From contig CM076849.1 of the NCBI GenBank assembly GCA_039519185.1, forward strand, positions 78,475,621 to 78,539,620: a DNA stretch of 64,000 bases. Reading direction: 5' to 3'. This DNA comes from Astragalus membranaceus (taxonomy: Eukaryota; Streptophyta; Magnoliopsida; Fabales; Fabaceae). The translations under genes were made by a program, and so were the position numbers. The notes under the pieces were generated by a model. The model was not told where the DNA came from. It was given only the letters and a program-made list of their open reading frames with translations, and did no database searches. Of the stretch, positions 50,497-62,857 are shown one piece after another; within the stretch, counting starts at the first letter, position 1, and each line of letters begins with the position of its first letter.

Positions 50497-52677
50497 TTGC
50501 ATAAAACATACATTTTCAATAGTTTTCGCATGCATCTTTGCACTTCATCATGGTTTGCTTTCCGAGAATCCCAAATAATGAGAAATTTTTGTCATAGATA
50601 CGGCATGGAATCTAGAAGGGAAACGGTATATACTCCAAGGTACCCTGTTGTAAACAAGGTAGATGTGACTAGTCTAAAAAAATGTGTTGACCTGATGGGA
50701 CCTATTGAAAGGGGATCGTTTGACAATGCATATGGGAACCTCCGGAAGTTGTTGTTGCTAGAGGTGCAGACTGAGGCTATTGTGGCTTTGAGTAGATTTT
50801 ATGACCCAGAAATCAGGTGCTTTCTTTTCAAAAATTTTCAAATGGCACCCACATTGGAGGAATATCAGCAGATTTTGGGTTTCACTCAAACAGAAGCTGT
50901 TCCCTACCGGTATCAAGAACAGTACTACACAGATGAGGAGTTCGCTGCATTACTGCAAGTGAGTGTAGAGGATCTGAAACTCCAAAAGCAGAAGAGAAAC
51001 AATGTGATAGGTTTCCCGCAGAGCTACCTTGAAGGTTTAATGGGAGCCTATGCTAGAAGTAAAAATTGGGTTGTCTTCAAGCGAGTTCTGGCCTTAGCAA
51101 TTTTTGGGGTTGTTCTCTTTCCGCAGATTGAGAGGTATGTGGATGTGACCGTTATTGGTATTTTCCTAGCTTTTCAGAACAAGAGGAGCCCCATTAATCC
51201 AATTCCCGCCATCCTTGCTGACACTTATTCTGCTTTTACTCATCATTGTGACTTAAGAAGGAAGAAAATCTCTTGCTCTTCTCACCTGTTGTATGCGTGG
51301 CTTCTCATTCATGCCTTCACCAACCCAACACGAGTGGAAAAGTTGATTAGCTACGCTGTAACTTGTGAGGTAAAAGCTATGAGTATTCAAGAGTGGATCC
51401 AATTTCTAGGGGGTCTAGATGAGCACTCGATCCGTTGGTATCTCTCATCTTGCTGGGAAGATAGGACTAAGGTAGTCTTCCGCTGTGGTAGTTTTCAAAA
51501 TGTCCCGCTGATGGGCACTAAGGGATGCATCAACTACAACCCGTCCCTGACTCTAAGGCAATTGGGGTATCCGATGAGGAATTCGCCTACTGAAGAGATG
51601 ATATTCCCGCGTTACATCTTTGAAGGAGGGCCAAAAGATGACAATTTGCTTAAAAAGGTCTTGCAAGCCTGGAGTACGGTGGTTCGCATGGGAAAAGTAG
51701 AGCTTGCTCAGAGGACTAGTGGTATCACCTTCGCTCAGTGGCTCGGAAAAAGGATCCAGAACGTTCAACTGCCCTACCAAAAAGAGTTGCAAGTCGAGAG
51801 GGAAGTAGTAGACGCCAGTGTCCCTGTTGTCGAAGAATTAGGCGAGTTTAAGTTGGCTCTGATGAAGGCAGAGGAAGAGAAGAAATCTTTGCAAGCTGAG
51901 ATAGAGAAGATGGCTCTGAAGAACAAAAGGTTGAAAGAAGAAAATGCCCTGAAGTCTGCTACCATTGAGAAGTTCAGTCAGAAACTAAAAGGGGAAGAGG
52001 AGAGCAAGTTAGAAGTTCAAAGGTATCTGCAAGGAGCCAAGGAGGAAATCAAGAGGCGAAGCTTGAAAGAGAAGAAGGCCCTGGAAGAGGCCAATCAGTG
52101 GAAAGAATTGTGGGATGAAGCAAAAATGGAAGAGAGAGCTGCGAAAAGCTTGCTTGCCAAGTCAAAAAGAGAATCCCGCATGTTACAAGCTGAATGGGAG
52201 AGTAAGTTAGACAGTGTTGTGCAAGAGAGAGACTCATTTGAGAACATCCTCAGAGAATATCAGCGGGCCCTAAAAGCAGAGCAAGAGGATTCTGATGAGT
52301 TGAAAAAGCGCATTTGTCACATCAGCGATGCGTACCGGCAAGTGAGGGATGAAAGTCAGTATTGGGAACATCGCTATGTTGAACTGCTCGGTAGGATTGA
52401 AGAGCAGGCGGTCATCATTGAGCTGAGGGACGAAGTTCAACACTGGAAGGATAGGTTCTCCAAGCTATCAGAATTGGTCAACCAGGCTCTTGCGGATATG
52501 CCCAGGAAATTAAGAAAAGCCGAAACTGAGATGCATCCCCTCAACACCCCGCTTGAGGTGTACGAATTTGTGGAGTACTGCAGAGCCCTAGTTGAGGAAG
52601 CCAAAGGAAAAACCGGAAGTACCTCTACCAACAACAAAAGGAAAAAGAGCGGAAATGTCAAAGCTCTTTGTATTTGA
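50497..52677 (+). CDS. Ogre ORF1 protein (plant-mobile-domain/DUF7745-like plus coiled coil)
   Basis: 726 residues, intact. Residues about 45-430 resemble the plant mobile domain-like family found in Ogre ORF1 proteins and in many plant proteins (FYDPEIRCFLFKNFQMAPTLEEYQQILGF, SWEDRTKVVFRCGSFQNVPLMGT-type region). About 440-690 is a charged heptad-rich coiled coil, ending in a short basic tail. The longest start is given; ATGs at residues 12, 28 and 37 (50605) are alternatives, and the conserved part starts after residue 40. The function of Ogre ORF1 is not known. It precedes gag by about 360 bases, so it may be read from a spliced or internal RNA. It is the only full-length protein gene left in G. 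Confidence 0.8.
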   Translation: MHKTYIFNSFRMHLCTSSWFAFRESQIMRNFCHRYGMESRRETVYTPRYPVVNKVDVTSLKKCVDLMGPIERGSFDNAYGNLRKLLLLEVQTEAIVALSRFYDPEIRCFLFKNFQMAPTLEEYQQILGFTQTEAVPYRYQEQYYTDEEFAALLQVSVEDLKLQKQKRNNVIGFPQSYLEGLMGAYARSKNWVVFKRVLALAIFGVVLFPQIERYVDVTVIGIFLAFQNKRSPINPIPAILADTYSAFTHHCDLRRKKISCSSHLLYAWLLIHAFTNPTRVEKLISYAVTCEVKAMSIQEWIQFLGGLDEHSIRWYLSSCWEDRTKVVFRCGSFQNVPLMGTKGCINYNPSLTLRQLGYPMRNSPTEEMIFPRYIFEGGPKDDNLLKKVLQAWSTVVRMGKVELAQRTSGITFAQWLGKRIQNVQLPYQKELQVEREVVDASVPVVEELGEFKLALMKAEEEKKSLQAEIEKMALKNKRLKEENALKSATIEKFSQKLKGEEESKLEVQRYLQGAKEEIKRRSLKEKKALEEANQWKELWDEAKMEERAAKSLLAKSKRESRMLQAEWESKLDSVVQERDSFENILREYQRALKAEQEDSDELKKRICHISDAYRQVRDESQYWEHRYVELLGRIEEQAVIIELRDEVQHWKDRFSKLSELVNQALADMPRKLRKAETEMHPLNTPLEVYEFVEYCRALVEEAKGKTGSTSTNNKRKKSGNVKALCI

Positions 52678-53038
52678 GCTTCTTTATTGTAATTTTCCAT
52701 TTTGTTTTACTGTACCTTTCCTTTTTCAATCATTGTATCAGAATGTCGTACTTTCGGACACAGATTTTGAAGTATTTTGTTTGAATACACCCGTTTCGCT
52801 TCCAGATTCCAATTTCAGTATGGTCCAAAGAAAGTAATATAACAAAAATAATCAAGGATTTACCTGCGTATCTATGACAAGACCTATTACACTGCGATCC
52901 TCGGCAAGACAAACTAAACACGCATTCATTCGCATTGCATTCATTTATTCGTTCTTGTGTTCATAAGCGTGTTCCGTCAACAGAAAATTAGGCAAGCTGG
53001 TTAATCATCGCTATTGGACGCGCCTGCAAGCAAGAAAC

Positions 53039-56000
53039 ATGGAAAACAATCAAGTCAACCATGATCAGAACGATCCGCAGCCACATCAGGATGATGGAAT
53101 TCCAGGAGGTCCGGATCCTAATGGTCAGGGTCAGCATGGTCAGAATCAGGGGAATCAAGTCATTCAAGCTGAGATGGAAGTCCTAAAGGCTCAAATGGCG
53201 GAGATCATAAGAGTGCTAAGTGCCTTAAGAGATGTTGGCACAATTGAAGCTGCTGTCGCTGGGACGAACAATCCTCCTCCCCTTCCTGGGTCTGGGATCT
53301 CTCAAACCCTTCAAGCTGCGCAATGGCCTCCCTATGGTCTCCCACTGGGCTATACGCCTCCTGCTTCTGATGCAAACCCTGGAAGAGATCCTTCGGGAAC
53401 CACGGGGCACGCTCAGCCTAATACAATTGTGAACGAAGTTGGAACAGGGACGCATCAAGCCCAGATTCAGATCCCAATTCCTGTTATTGCTCCAGGAACT
53501 CCGGCGGGTTTCAATTCACCAATAATGGTTCATCCACATGGACAGGGCCCAGTCCCTCAGAATATTGCTCACCGACACATGACCCCGGTCGCGGCATCGA
53601 TGAATAACCCTCACTATGGTTCCGGCGGTTTCCCACAGAATTACCCTGCCGAAGCTAGAAGTCAGTATCAGATGCTGGAAGAAAGGTTAAGAGCTGTTGA
53701 AGGGGCAGGTTCCCGAGCCAGGAATGCCCATGAGTTATGCTTGGTTCCTGATCTAGTCCTGCCGCCCAAGTTCAAAGCACCAACTTTTGACAAATACAGA
53801 GGGACAACTTGCCCAGTCAGCCATGTGACAATGTACTGCCGAAAGATGACTGCCTACGCCCGTGATGATAACTTAGTGATGCATTGCTTCCAAGAAAGTT
53901 TAGCCGGAGCTCCCCTTGACTGGTACATGCAGTTAGAGCCAACTAATATCCGTTGCTGGAAAGACATGGCGGATGCCTTCATGCGTCAATACCAGTATAA
54001 CAATGATTTGGCTCCAGATAGAACTCAGCTACAATGCATGTCTAAGAAGGATAACGAGTCGTTCAAAGAGTATGCTCAGAGATGGCGGAACCTTGCGGCT
54101 CAAGTAAACCCCCCTCTGCTGGACAAAGAAATGGTCCACATGTTTATGGAAACCCTTCCCGCGGTGTATTATGATAGGCTGGTTGGCAGCGTAGCCTCAA
54201 ACTTCTCTGAGATGGTGGTCACAGGGGAAAGAGTAGAGAACGGTATGCGGAGCGGAAGAATAGCTCAGGGCCCGACACCTCCTGCCGGTCAAAAAAAGCC
54301 ATTTTTTGGGTCTCATAAGAAGAAAGAAGGTGAAACTAATGCAGTCATCGGAGCCAGTGGCCCGTCGCACAGCAATCCACTGCAAGCTATTTCGGTTCCT
54401 CCTCAGGCACCACTGGCACAGCCTTTTCAATCAAATTATCAGCACCGGAACTATAATGAAAGGAAGCCTGTTGTCTTTGATCCCATTCCCATGTCCTACA
54501 CGGACTTGTTTAATTATCTCATCACCAACAAAATAATCAGTACTCGTCAAATGAAGCCATATCAGCCTCCCTATCCCAGAGGGTACAACGCAAATGCCAC
54601 CTGCGCCTTTCATTCTGGGGCAGTAGGTCATGTGGTGGAGGATTGTAAAGCATTCAAATATGTGGTGCAGGAATTACTTAATACGAAAAGCATATCATTT
54701 CAACAACCCAATGTAGCCACCAATCCGTTGCCAGGGCATGGAGGATCTGCTATTAATGCCGTTGACCATCAGGGGGGTCAGTGTTTGGTTAGAAAAGTTG
54801 ATTGCATTCAGATGCCTTTGAATTTTATCCATGCTGAATTATGCCGTTTTGGTGTCATCGAAGAAGGTTGTGCTAGGAAAGACGCCTGTGATAATCCTCG
54901 CTGCATCGGGGCATGTGAAGGCTTTAAACCAATTCTCCAAGATCTCTTAGACAGACACCTGGTCCAAGTGGGAATCCAGGAGCAAAAAGAAAGTGTATTT
55001 ACCTTGCAATCAGGCAATGGAGACTTCAGGAGACCAGTTGAAATTCCCTGCAATCTGAATTCCAGCCTAGCTGTGACGAGACCCTCGACTGTTGTTATTC
55101 CAGTACCTGCTGCTACCCCTAGTGGGGAGACTAGGATGACTGCATGGAGCTGCAATGTGCAAATGCAAGCGGAGGTCCCTAAAGGCACTCTGGATATAAC
55201 AAACATTGCTGGAGGTAGTTGTATCACAAGGAGTGGAAGGTTGTATACTCCTGAAAACCTTAGAAGAGAGCAATCCAAGGGAACTGAAGAAAGGGCCCGT
55301 AAAGGAAAAGACAAGGAAGCTGTAGAAGTCAGGGATGTGTCGGACAAAGAAGCTCAGGAATTCCTGAGAGTAATGAGACAGAGTGAATATCGGGTGGTAG
55401 ACCAGCTGAATCAAACTCCATCCAAGATCTCAATGCTCTCTTTGCTGCTTAGTTCAGAGGCACATCGTGCTGCACTGCTAAAGGTCCTGAATGAAGCTCA
55501 TGTCTCTCATGACATTACAGTAAACCAGCTTGATGGTATTGTTGGCAGCATTGTAGCCTCTAATTACTTGACCTTCTCAGACACCGAGCTGCCTCCGGCA
55601 GGAAAGAATCATAATCAAGCTCTTCACATCTCAGTCAAGTGTGGGGACCATATACTTGCCAGGGTGCTTATTGATAACGGTTCATCCATGAATGTGCTGC
55701 CTAAGTCTACAATGGATAAGCTGGATGTAGACTGCTCATATCTAAAACCGAGCTCCACCTTGGTCAGAGCATTTGATGGGTCAGTGAAGGAAGTTTTTGG
55801 AGAAGTAGAAGTATCGCTGCAGGTAGGCCCTGAAGTATTTTATGTCGTCTTTCAAGTGATGGACATCAATTCATCCTACAGTTGCCTGCTAGGACGTCCT
55901 TGGATACATGCGCTGGGGCAGTGCCGTCCTAGCTTCATCAGAAACTCAAGTTTGTGGCTAGGGGAAAGCTGATAGTGATCTCCGGAGAGGAAGAAACGTT

Positions 56001-56547
56001 GATAAATCGATCACCACCTGAATATTATGTGGAAGCAACAGAAGAGTCCTTCGAGACTGCTTTCCAAGGACTGGAGATTTCAAACGCTGTCTTCGTCGAA
56101 GGTGAGCCTTGGTGGAAGCCTAAGTGGTCCAGGGCTGACATGATGGCTGCAAGGGTGATGCTGGGACATGGGTATCAGGTTGGTAAAGGTTTAGGAAAAG
56201 CTGCTCAAGGAATTGTAATGCCGGTCCAGTTGAGGGGCAATATTGAGAGATTCGGTGTTGGGTACATCCCAAGTCTTGCGGATCGGGAAAGGCTGACATC
56301 TGACAGGAGGGAGAAATGGCTGGCCAAACTCAGAGGAAAGGCACCCAATCAGGGGAGAATGGTCATCGCTAATCTTAAGAACAACTTCCGGAGTGCTGGC
56401 ATGCTGAACCCTGACCAGATTCATATGGTTGAAGAAGGATCAAGCTCAAGTGGCCGTGCTGTAGGTCTGGTGCGCTGCTGTGCGGCTGGAGAGAAGCTGC
56501 AAAACTGGGAGATCATGGATTTTCCCGTATTTTTCAATTTAAAGTAA
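53039..56547 (+). pseudogene. Ogre ORF2: Gag-protease with G-patch tail, frameshifted
   Basis: Starts MENNQVNHDQN. Pro/Gln/Gly-rich N-terminus (1-220); Gag core about 240-420 (FDKYRGTTCPVSH, GAPLDWYMQL, ESFKEYAQRWR); CX2HX5HX4C knuckle CAFHSGAVGHVVEDC near 522-536; aspartic protease with LIDNGSSMNVLP near 877-890. At about 55912, right after the LLGRPWIHA motif, one base is missing and the frame runs to a false stop at 55970-55972. The true frame continues through a TAG at 55930-55932 and then 55954-56547, which has a G-patch-like segment (MLGHGYQVGKGLGKAAQG). Both lesions are in protease, so no complete Gag-Pro precursor can form. Confidence 0.85.
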
Positions 56548-56754
56548 TTATCGTTGTAATGCAGATCCCTCGGCTCTGCCCAAGGCCTTGGGATATTTCA
56601 TTCGGGCACACATGTTTTCGTCAAAAAACATCAATCAATAAAGTGTTATTTTGAATTTTCAATAAAATTCCTGTCTTCATCTTTTATCTGTGTTGCTTTT
56701 TCTTTGTTTTTATTCGCCGCTCCATTCTAATGCACATCAAAAATAAACTCTGAA
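56548..56754 (+). other. Putative Ogre intron between protease and reverse transcriptase
   Basis: Non-coding and AT-rich with several stops. Ogre elements are known to carry an intron at this position, which is spliced to join Gag-Pro with Pol. I cannot fix the exact donor or acceptor here. The next frame opens at about 56731. Confidence 0.5.
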
Positions 56755-59749
56755 AATAACAATGCCCATAACTCATACTGTGATTTTGATTACCCGGTTA
56801 ATCAAGCCGAGGAAGATGTTGAGAATGATTGGGATACTCCTCCAGAAATCATGAGAATGGTAGAACAAGAAGAAAAGGTCATCGAACCCCATGAGGAGTC
56901 TACAGAAATGGTCAATTTGGGTACTAAGGAAGACAGAAAAGAGATCAAGGTTGGTACCGCAATGGAGGATAAAGAGCGCAAAAAGTTGATTCAGCTCCTG
57001 TTCGATTACGCTGACGTATTCGCATGGACATATCGGGACATGCCAGGGTTGAGCACAGATATTGTTGAACATAAATTGCCGGTGAAATCAGAGTGTCCCC
57101 CTGTGAAATAGAAGTTAAGGCGGATGAAGCCTGAAATGTCTTTGAAGATCAGGGATGAGGTCAAGAAACAGTTTGATGCAGGGTTCTTAGCTGTGGCAAA
57201 ATATCCTGAGTGGGTAGCAAACATTGTTCCAGTCCCTAAGAAAGATGGAAAAGTCCGAATGTGTGTCGACTACCGTGACTTGAACCGAGCAAGCCCTAAA
57301 GATGATTTCCCTCTACCCCATATTGACGTTTTGGTGGACAGTACTGCTCAGCATTCGATGTTCTCCTTCATGGATGGGTATTCAGGCTATAACCAGATCA
57401 AAATGGCTCCAGAGGATATGGAGAAAACCACCTTCATAACCCTTTGGGGAACTTTCTGTTACAAGGTCATGCCTTTCGGGTTGAGGAATGCCGGGGCAAC
57501 CTACCAAAGAGCGATGGTAACCCTATTCCATGACATGATGCATAAGGAGATCGAAGTTTATGTGGATGACATGATTGCCAAATCAAAGACTGATGAAGAG
57601 CACGTGGTTAACCTGCAGAAGTTGTTCGAGCGTCTCAGAAAGTACAAACTCAGGTTGAACCCCGCTAAGTGCACCTTTGGGGTTAGGTCAGGGAAGCTGT
57701 TAGGTTTCATTGTTAGCCAGAAGGGAATTGAGGTAGACCCGGACAAAGTACGAGCAATCCTGGAGATGCCAGCACCTAAAACAGAGAAAGAAGTTCGTGG
57801 TTTCCTGGGAAGACTAAATTACATCTCTCGATTCATCTTCCAGTTGACTGCGACTTGCGAACCAATTTTCAAACTGCTGTGCAAAAACCAAGAGATGAAG
57901 TGGAATGATAAATGTCAAGAAGCATTTGAGAAAATCAAGGCGTATCTTCAAAATCCACCCGTCCTAATGCCACCCGTGTCTGGCAGGCCCCTCATCCTAT
58001 ACCTCACGGTGCTAGACAACTCTATGGGTTGCGTGCTGGGGCAACACGATGAGTCAGGAAATAAAGAACACGCGATCTACTACATAAGCAAGAAGTTCAC
58101 AGACTGTGAGGCAAGGTATTCATCATTGGAGAAGACTTGTTGTGCTCTAGCCTGGGCTGCGCATCGACTGAGACAGTATATGCTGAGTCACACTACCTGG
58201 TTGGTGTCCAAAATGGACCCAATCAAGTACATATTTGAAAAACCTGCGCTCACAGGTAGAATTGCTCGTTGGCAAATGCTTTTGTCAGAGTATGACCTCG
58301 TGTACGTAACCCAGAAGGCGATCAAAGGTAGCACACTGGCAGACTACCTGGCACATCAACCGGTTGAGGATTACCAATCAATGCAATGTGAGTTCCCAGA
58401 TGAGGACATTATGGCATTATTTGACGCAAGGAAATCTCAAGATGATGAAAGGTGGAGAGTGTTGTTTGACGGTGCCTCTAACATGTGGGGGCACGGAATC
58501 GGAGCAGTGCTGATCTCCCCAGACAACCGCTTCATACCAGTTACCGCCAGACTAAGCTTCTATGTCACGAACAATATTGCAGAGTATGAAGCGTGTATCT
58601 TGGGTATCCAGGCAGCTCTCGATCGGAAAGTCAAGAGGCTCAACGTGTACGGAGATTCAGCTTTAGTTGTCCATCAAGTGAAAGGAGACTGGGAAACAAG
58701 AAATTCTGATTTGATTCCTTACCGTGACTACATTCAAGAATTAACCAAGCCCTTTGAGGAAATCACTTTCCAGCACATACCCCGCAGCGAGAATCAGTTG
58801 GCAGATGCGTTGGCAACTTTGTCTTCTATGTTCAACGTCAGCTGTGACAAAAGTCTGACGATTGTCAGAATCCAGCACAGAGAACAGCCTGCTTATCACT
58901 ACTGTATGATAGTCGAAGAGGGATCAGATAGTAAGCCTTGGTACCATGACATCAAGCAGTATATCACAAACAGAGAGTATCCTCCCGGAGCTACAGAGAA
59001 TGACAAGAGAACCCTCAGGAGGCTGTCAACAGGTTTCTTCTTGAGTGGAGACGTCCTTTACAAGAGAAACCATGACTTGGTACTCCTCAGGTGTGTAACA
59101 GGAGAAGAATCAGTAAAGATTATGCGAGATGTTCATGAAGGCTCATTTGGGGTTCATTCCAACGGGCACGCAATGGCTAGAAAAATCCTGAGAGCTGGAT
59201 ACTACTGGTTGCAGATGGAATCAGACTGTTACAGTTTTGTGAGAAGATGCCAAAAATGCCAAATATATGCAGATCACACCCATGTACCTCCAACTTCTCT
59301 GAATGTTTTGAGCGCACCATGGCCATTCTCAATGTGGGGCATGGACATCATTGGCCCCATTGAACCCAAAGCTTCCAATGGTCACCGTTTCATTCTGGTT
59401 GCTATCGACTACTTCACTAAGTGGGTGGAGGCTGCTTCTTATCCCAATGTAGCGAGCTCAGTGATCGCTAAGTTCATCAAGAAAGACTTGATTTGCCGCT
59501 ACGGCCTTCCAAACAAGATTATCACAGACAACGGTAGTAATTTGAACAGCAGAGTGATGAAGGATTTGTGTAAAGACTTCAAAATACAACATCACAACTC
59601 TTCTCCCTACCGCCCAAAGATGAATGGGGCAGTTGAGGCAGCTAACAAGAATATCAAGCGGATAATACAGAAGATGGTCGTGACCTATAATGATTGGCAC
59701 GAGATGCTCCCCTTTGCCCTGCATGGTTACAGAACCTCGGTACGCACCT
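56755..59749 (+). pseudogene. Ogre pol: reverse transcriptase, two RNase H domains, integrase N-terminal part
   Basis: A linker (DFDYPVNQAEED, then LLFDYADVFAWTYRDMPGL) leads to a TAG at 57109-57111 where a Gln or similar codon is expected. From 57112 the frame is open to the H insertion. Numbering from the Met at 57124: reverse transcriptase with YVDDM (residues 146-150); RNase H-like connection domain about 280-400; a second, archaeal-type RNase H about 440-580 (FDGASNMWGHGIGAVL, NIAEYEACILG, QLADALATLSS), typical of the Tat lineage; integrase zinc region about 675-720 (CQKCQ). Integrase catalytic residues Asp 741 (WGMDIIG), Asp 802 (ITDNGS) and Glu 838 (GAVEAANK) give the D-x35-E spacing. 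All motifs are intact apart from the TAG and the H insertion. Confidence 0.88.
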
Positions 59750-62415
59750 TGTAACGCCCCAAAATAATTTAATTATTTATTTAATTAAGTTATTTAAGGC
59801 TTACAATATTTATTTAATTTAATTAAATAGTTCAAGTTTAATTATTTTATTTTATTTTATTAGGAGATGGTGACACTATTTAGGTGGTGCGAGCAAGGGC
59901 CCGTGATCCACAATTAGGCCCGTGGCCCATTGCTTAGTCAAGTAATTCGACTCTCAAGGGGTCTTAGAAGCTAGTTTCATTTTGACTCAAGTGGGAAAAA
60001 GAAAGAAAAGTAACGTAAGAGAGAGTGAGAAGAGAAGAGTTGCGAAGGAGAGAGGAGAAGAAGAAGAGAGGGCGAAGCACATAGAGAAGAGGAGGAGGCT
60101 CGTGGTGGCTTGCAATTTTTCCTTGGAGCTTGGCTAGCAATTCGATTTTCCATAAGGTTAGGGGGTCCTCTTTTTGTTCTTAATAGATATGCGAATTAGT
60201 GATGCTTAGGGTTAGGGTTCTAGAATAATTTTCCATGAACGAATTGTTGTTTTGATGATTAAATTATAGTGTTGTGATACTTGATTAGGAATTGCTCATG
60301 TTGAATTCGTATAATTGGTGAATTGAATTGTTGCTAAGTGATTCGCATGACACATGTTTGAGAATATGATTTGTTGATGTTTACTTGGTGAAAATTGAGG
60401 ATCATGATGATGATTGAATTATACATATATGATTGGGTGTTTGGTGAATTTAATTTGGTGTTTAAAATTGAAAAATTCTGAATTTTGAAGCTCCTAGGCG
60501 CCTTGGGCGCCATATGCATTGTTGCTGTTTTTTTTTGGTTCTGCGCCTAGTCATGGGCGCCAGGCGCCCAGCAGTGTGCTGCGCCTGTTTCCAAAAATTC
60601 TGTTGCCCTGTGTTGCTATTCTGTGTCACTGTGTGCTGTGCCTGTTGCCTGTGTTGCCAATCTGTGTTGCTGTGTCTGTTGCCTGTGTTGCCATTCTGTG
60701 TTCCTGTGCTGCCAGTTTTGGCACATGTTGCTTGTGTCATGGGCGCCAAGGGCCCCAAAGTCCGGGTGATAGTTTTGCGAAAATTGTTTTCAGGTTTTTA
60801 TACTCAGGTAAAATGGCTCATGAAAACTGATTTTGGGCAACAAAGGAGTTGAGTTGTGTGTTTTCACTAGGTGCCTAGTGCATGGGAGCCAAAAATGATG
60901 TTCAATTTTTGATGAAAATATTATTGGGTTTTCATGTTCTGAGCATTTGGCTCGTGTAAAATTAATTTCGAAGAAAAATAAAATTTGTAGCATGATGGTC
61001 TTAGGCGCCTAGTGCTTGGGCGCCATGTTGCTGTGTTCCCTGGGCGCGCCTATGCGCTTGTTGCCTTCCTGGGCGCCCAGCGCCTATGTGCGCGTGTTGT
61101 TCCTGGGTGCCAAGCGCCCAGCGCCTATGTGCGCGTGTTGTTCCTGGGCGCCAAGCGCCTATGTGCGCGTGTTGTTCCTGGGCGCCAAGCGCCCAGCGCC
61201 TATGTGCGCGTGTTGTTCCTGGGCGCCAAGCGCCTAGCGCCTGTGCGCTGTTGCGCGTGTTGTTCCTGGGCGCCAGCGCCCATGCGCCTGTGCGTGTTGC
61301 CTCTCCTGGGCGCCAAGCGCCCATGCGCCAAGCGCTGTGTTGCCCCTGGGCGCCCAGCGCCCATGCGCCAGTTTCCAGGATGTCTAACATTTTTCCTAAA
61401 TTGTTTTTAACGTAACTTTTGACTCGGTTATCCAAATTCAACGGTTCAAAATGCGTTTTGAAGCTAATTTCAGTGCCTATCCATTTATTTTTACTGGTGT
61501 TCCTGGCTGAAGGTGTTCAAGTGTCCAAATGGCTATTTTTATCCATTTTCCCTACGTCGTGTCAATGTCCTGTGTTGGTCTTTTTGAATTGGTGTTGGTG
61601 TGGGTGGTGAGCTGAAATGGTGAGTGATGATGAGGTGAGATTGGTGAGCAGAGGCTTCGGCCTAATTTTAATTTGGTGAGTTAAATAATGCACTATGGTG
61701 AGATTAGAATTTAAAATGGTGAATTGATTGATTGTGGTGTGTTGTGATGCATTCTCCATAACACCTCATGAGCATGTGCATTATTGGTGAGCAGAGGCTA
61801 CGGCCTAATTTTATTTGGTGAGCAGAGGCTACGGCCTATTTGTATTTGGTGACGGATCCGACATGCATGTACCCGTGGAGTTTGGGTTGCATTACATGCA
61901 TAATCATATATTGTGTAGTGCTGTTTGGAATATAGAATGTCCATGTGATTGACCCATTGTTGTGAGTTGGTGTGCTTGGTTTCCTTTTTCCTACGCATTG
62001 CTTAATTCTCATATGTTATTAATTATGAAAAGAGACTCACCCTACTGCCTTTATGTTGCTTCTTATGTCGGCAACGTGCAGGTAATGATGAGTGAAGGTT
62101 TCCTGTATGCCTTCGTCTGGTAGGAAGTGTCACGCTCTGATACGTAGCACCAGGGGGGGGTGTCCTATGTTTATGCTTTATTTTCTTAAAACTGCTAGAC
62201 TTTGTTGGTGATGTATTGGTTTTAATTTTTGAACTCTTTATTATTCCGCTGCTGGTGGTGATTGGTTTTAGTGATGCGAACTGAACCTTCCTTACGGTGT
62301 TATGTATCTTGATATTATGGAGTAAATGTAGCACTCGCTTGAATTGTTTTCAAAAAAAAAAAAAAGAGACTCTGATTTTATTTAAAAGCTAAGTTATTAG
62401 AAATGGGGTGTTACA
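59750..62415 (+). mobile_element. Element H: solo LTR of the F family
   Basis: 2666 bp, TGTAACGCCCC to GGGGTGTTACA, perfect target duplication cacct (59745-59749 and 62416-62420). Same order of features as the F LTR read on the minus strand: GA-rich tract (59995-60080), a GGCGCC pair (60495-60512), a GGCGCC cluster (61010-61370), CGTAACTTTTGACTCGG (61401-61417), GGTGAGCAGAGGCTACGGCC units, CAG/GTAATG (62081/62082), GCTCTGATAC (62134-62143). Internal region and second LTR are lost. It splits the Ogre integrase after the DDE core. Confidence 0.92.
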
Positions 62416-62420
62416 CACCT

Positions 62421-62857
62421 CAACAGGGGCAACCCCTTACTCCCTGGTTTATGGGTCAGAGGCAGTTCTCCCCATTGAGGTTGAAATACCATCCCTGCGG
62501 GTGTTAATGGAGACAAAACTTGATGAAGCAGAATGGGTTCGGTCTCGTCTTGACCAGTTGAATCTCATTGATGAAAAACGGGTGGCCGCAATGTGTCATG
62601 GACAGTTGTACCAACAGAGGATGAGGAGGGCTTTTGACAAGAAAGTCCGTCCTCGTGAATTCCAAGAAGGAGATCTTGTGCTCAAGCAGATCTTGCCGAT
62701 TCAGACAGACTCTAGGGGCAAATGGGCTCCCAAATATGAAGGACCTTATGTGGTGAAGAAGGCATTCTCAGGAGGAGCTTTAATTCTGGCAAACATGGAC
62801 GGAGATGAGATCCCAAATCCAGTGAACTCAGATGTGGTCAAGAAGTATTATGCCTAG
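62421..62857 (+). pseudogene. Ogre integrase C-terminal piece
   Basis: Continues the integrase frame across H (RTS/TGATPYSLVYGSEAVLPIEV), through the DLVLKQILP segment to VVKKYYA and a stop at 62855-62857. The frame joins exactly when one cacct is kept, which confirms H as a clean insertion. Confidence 0.88.
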
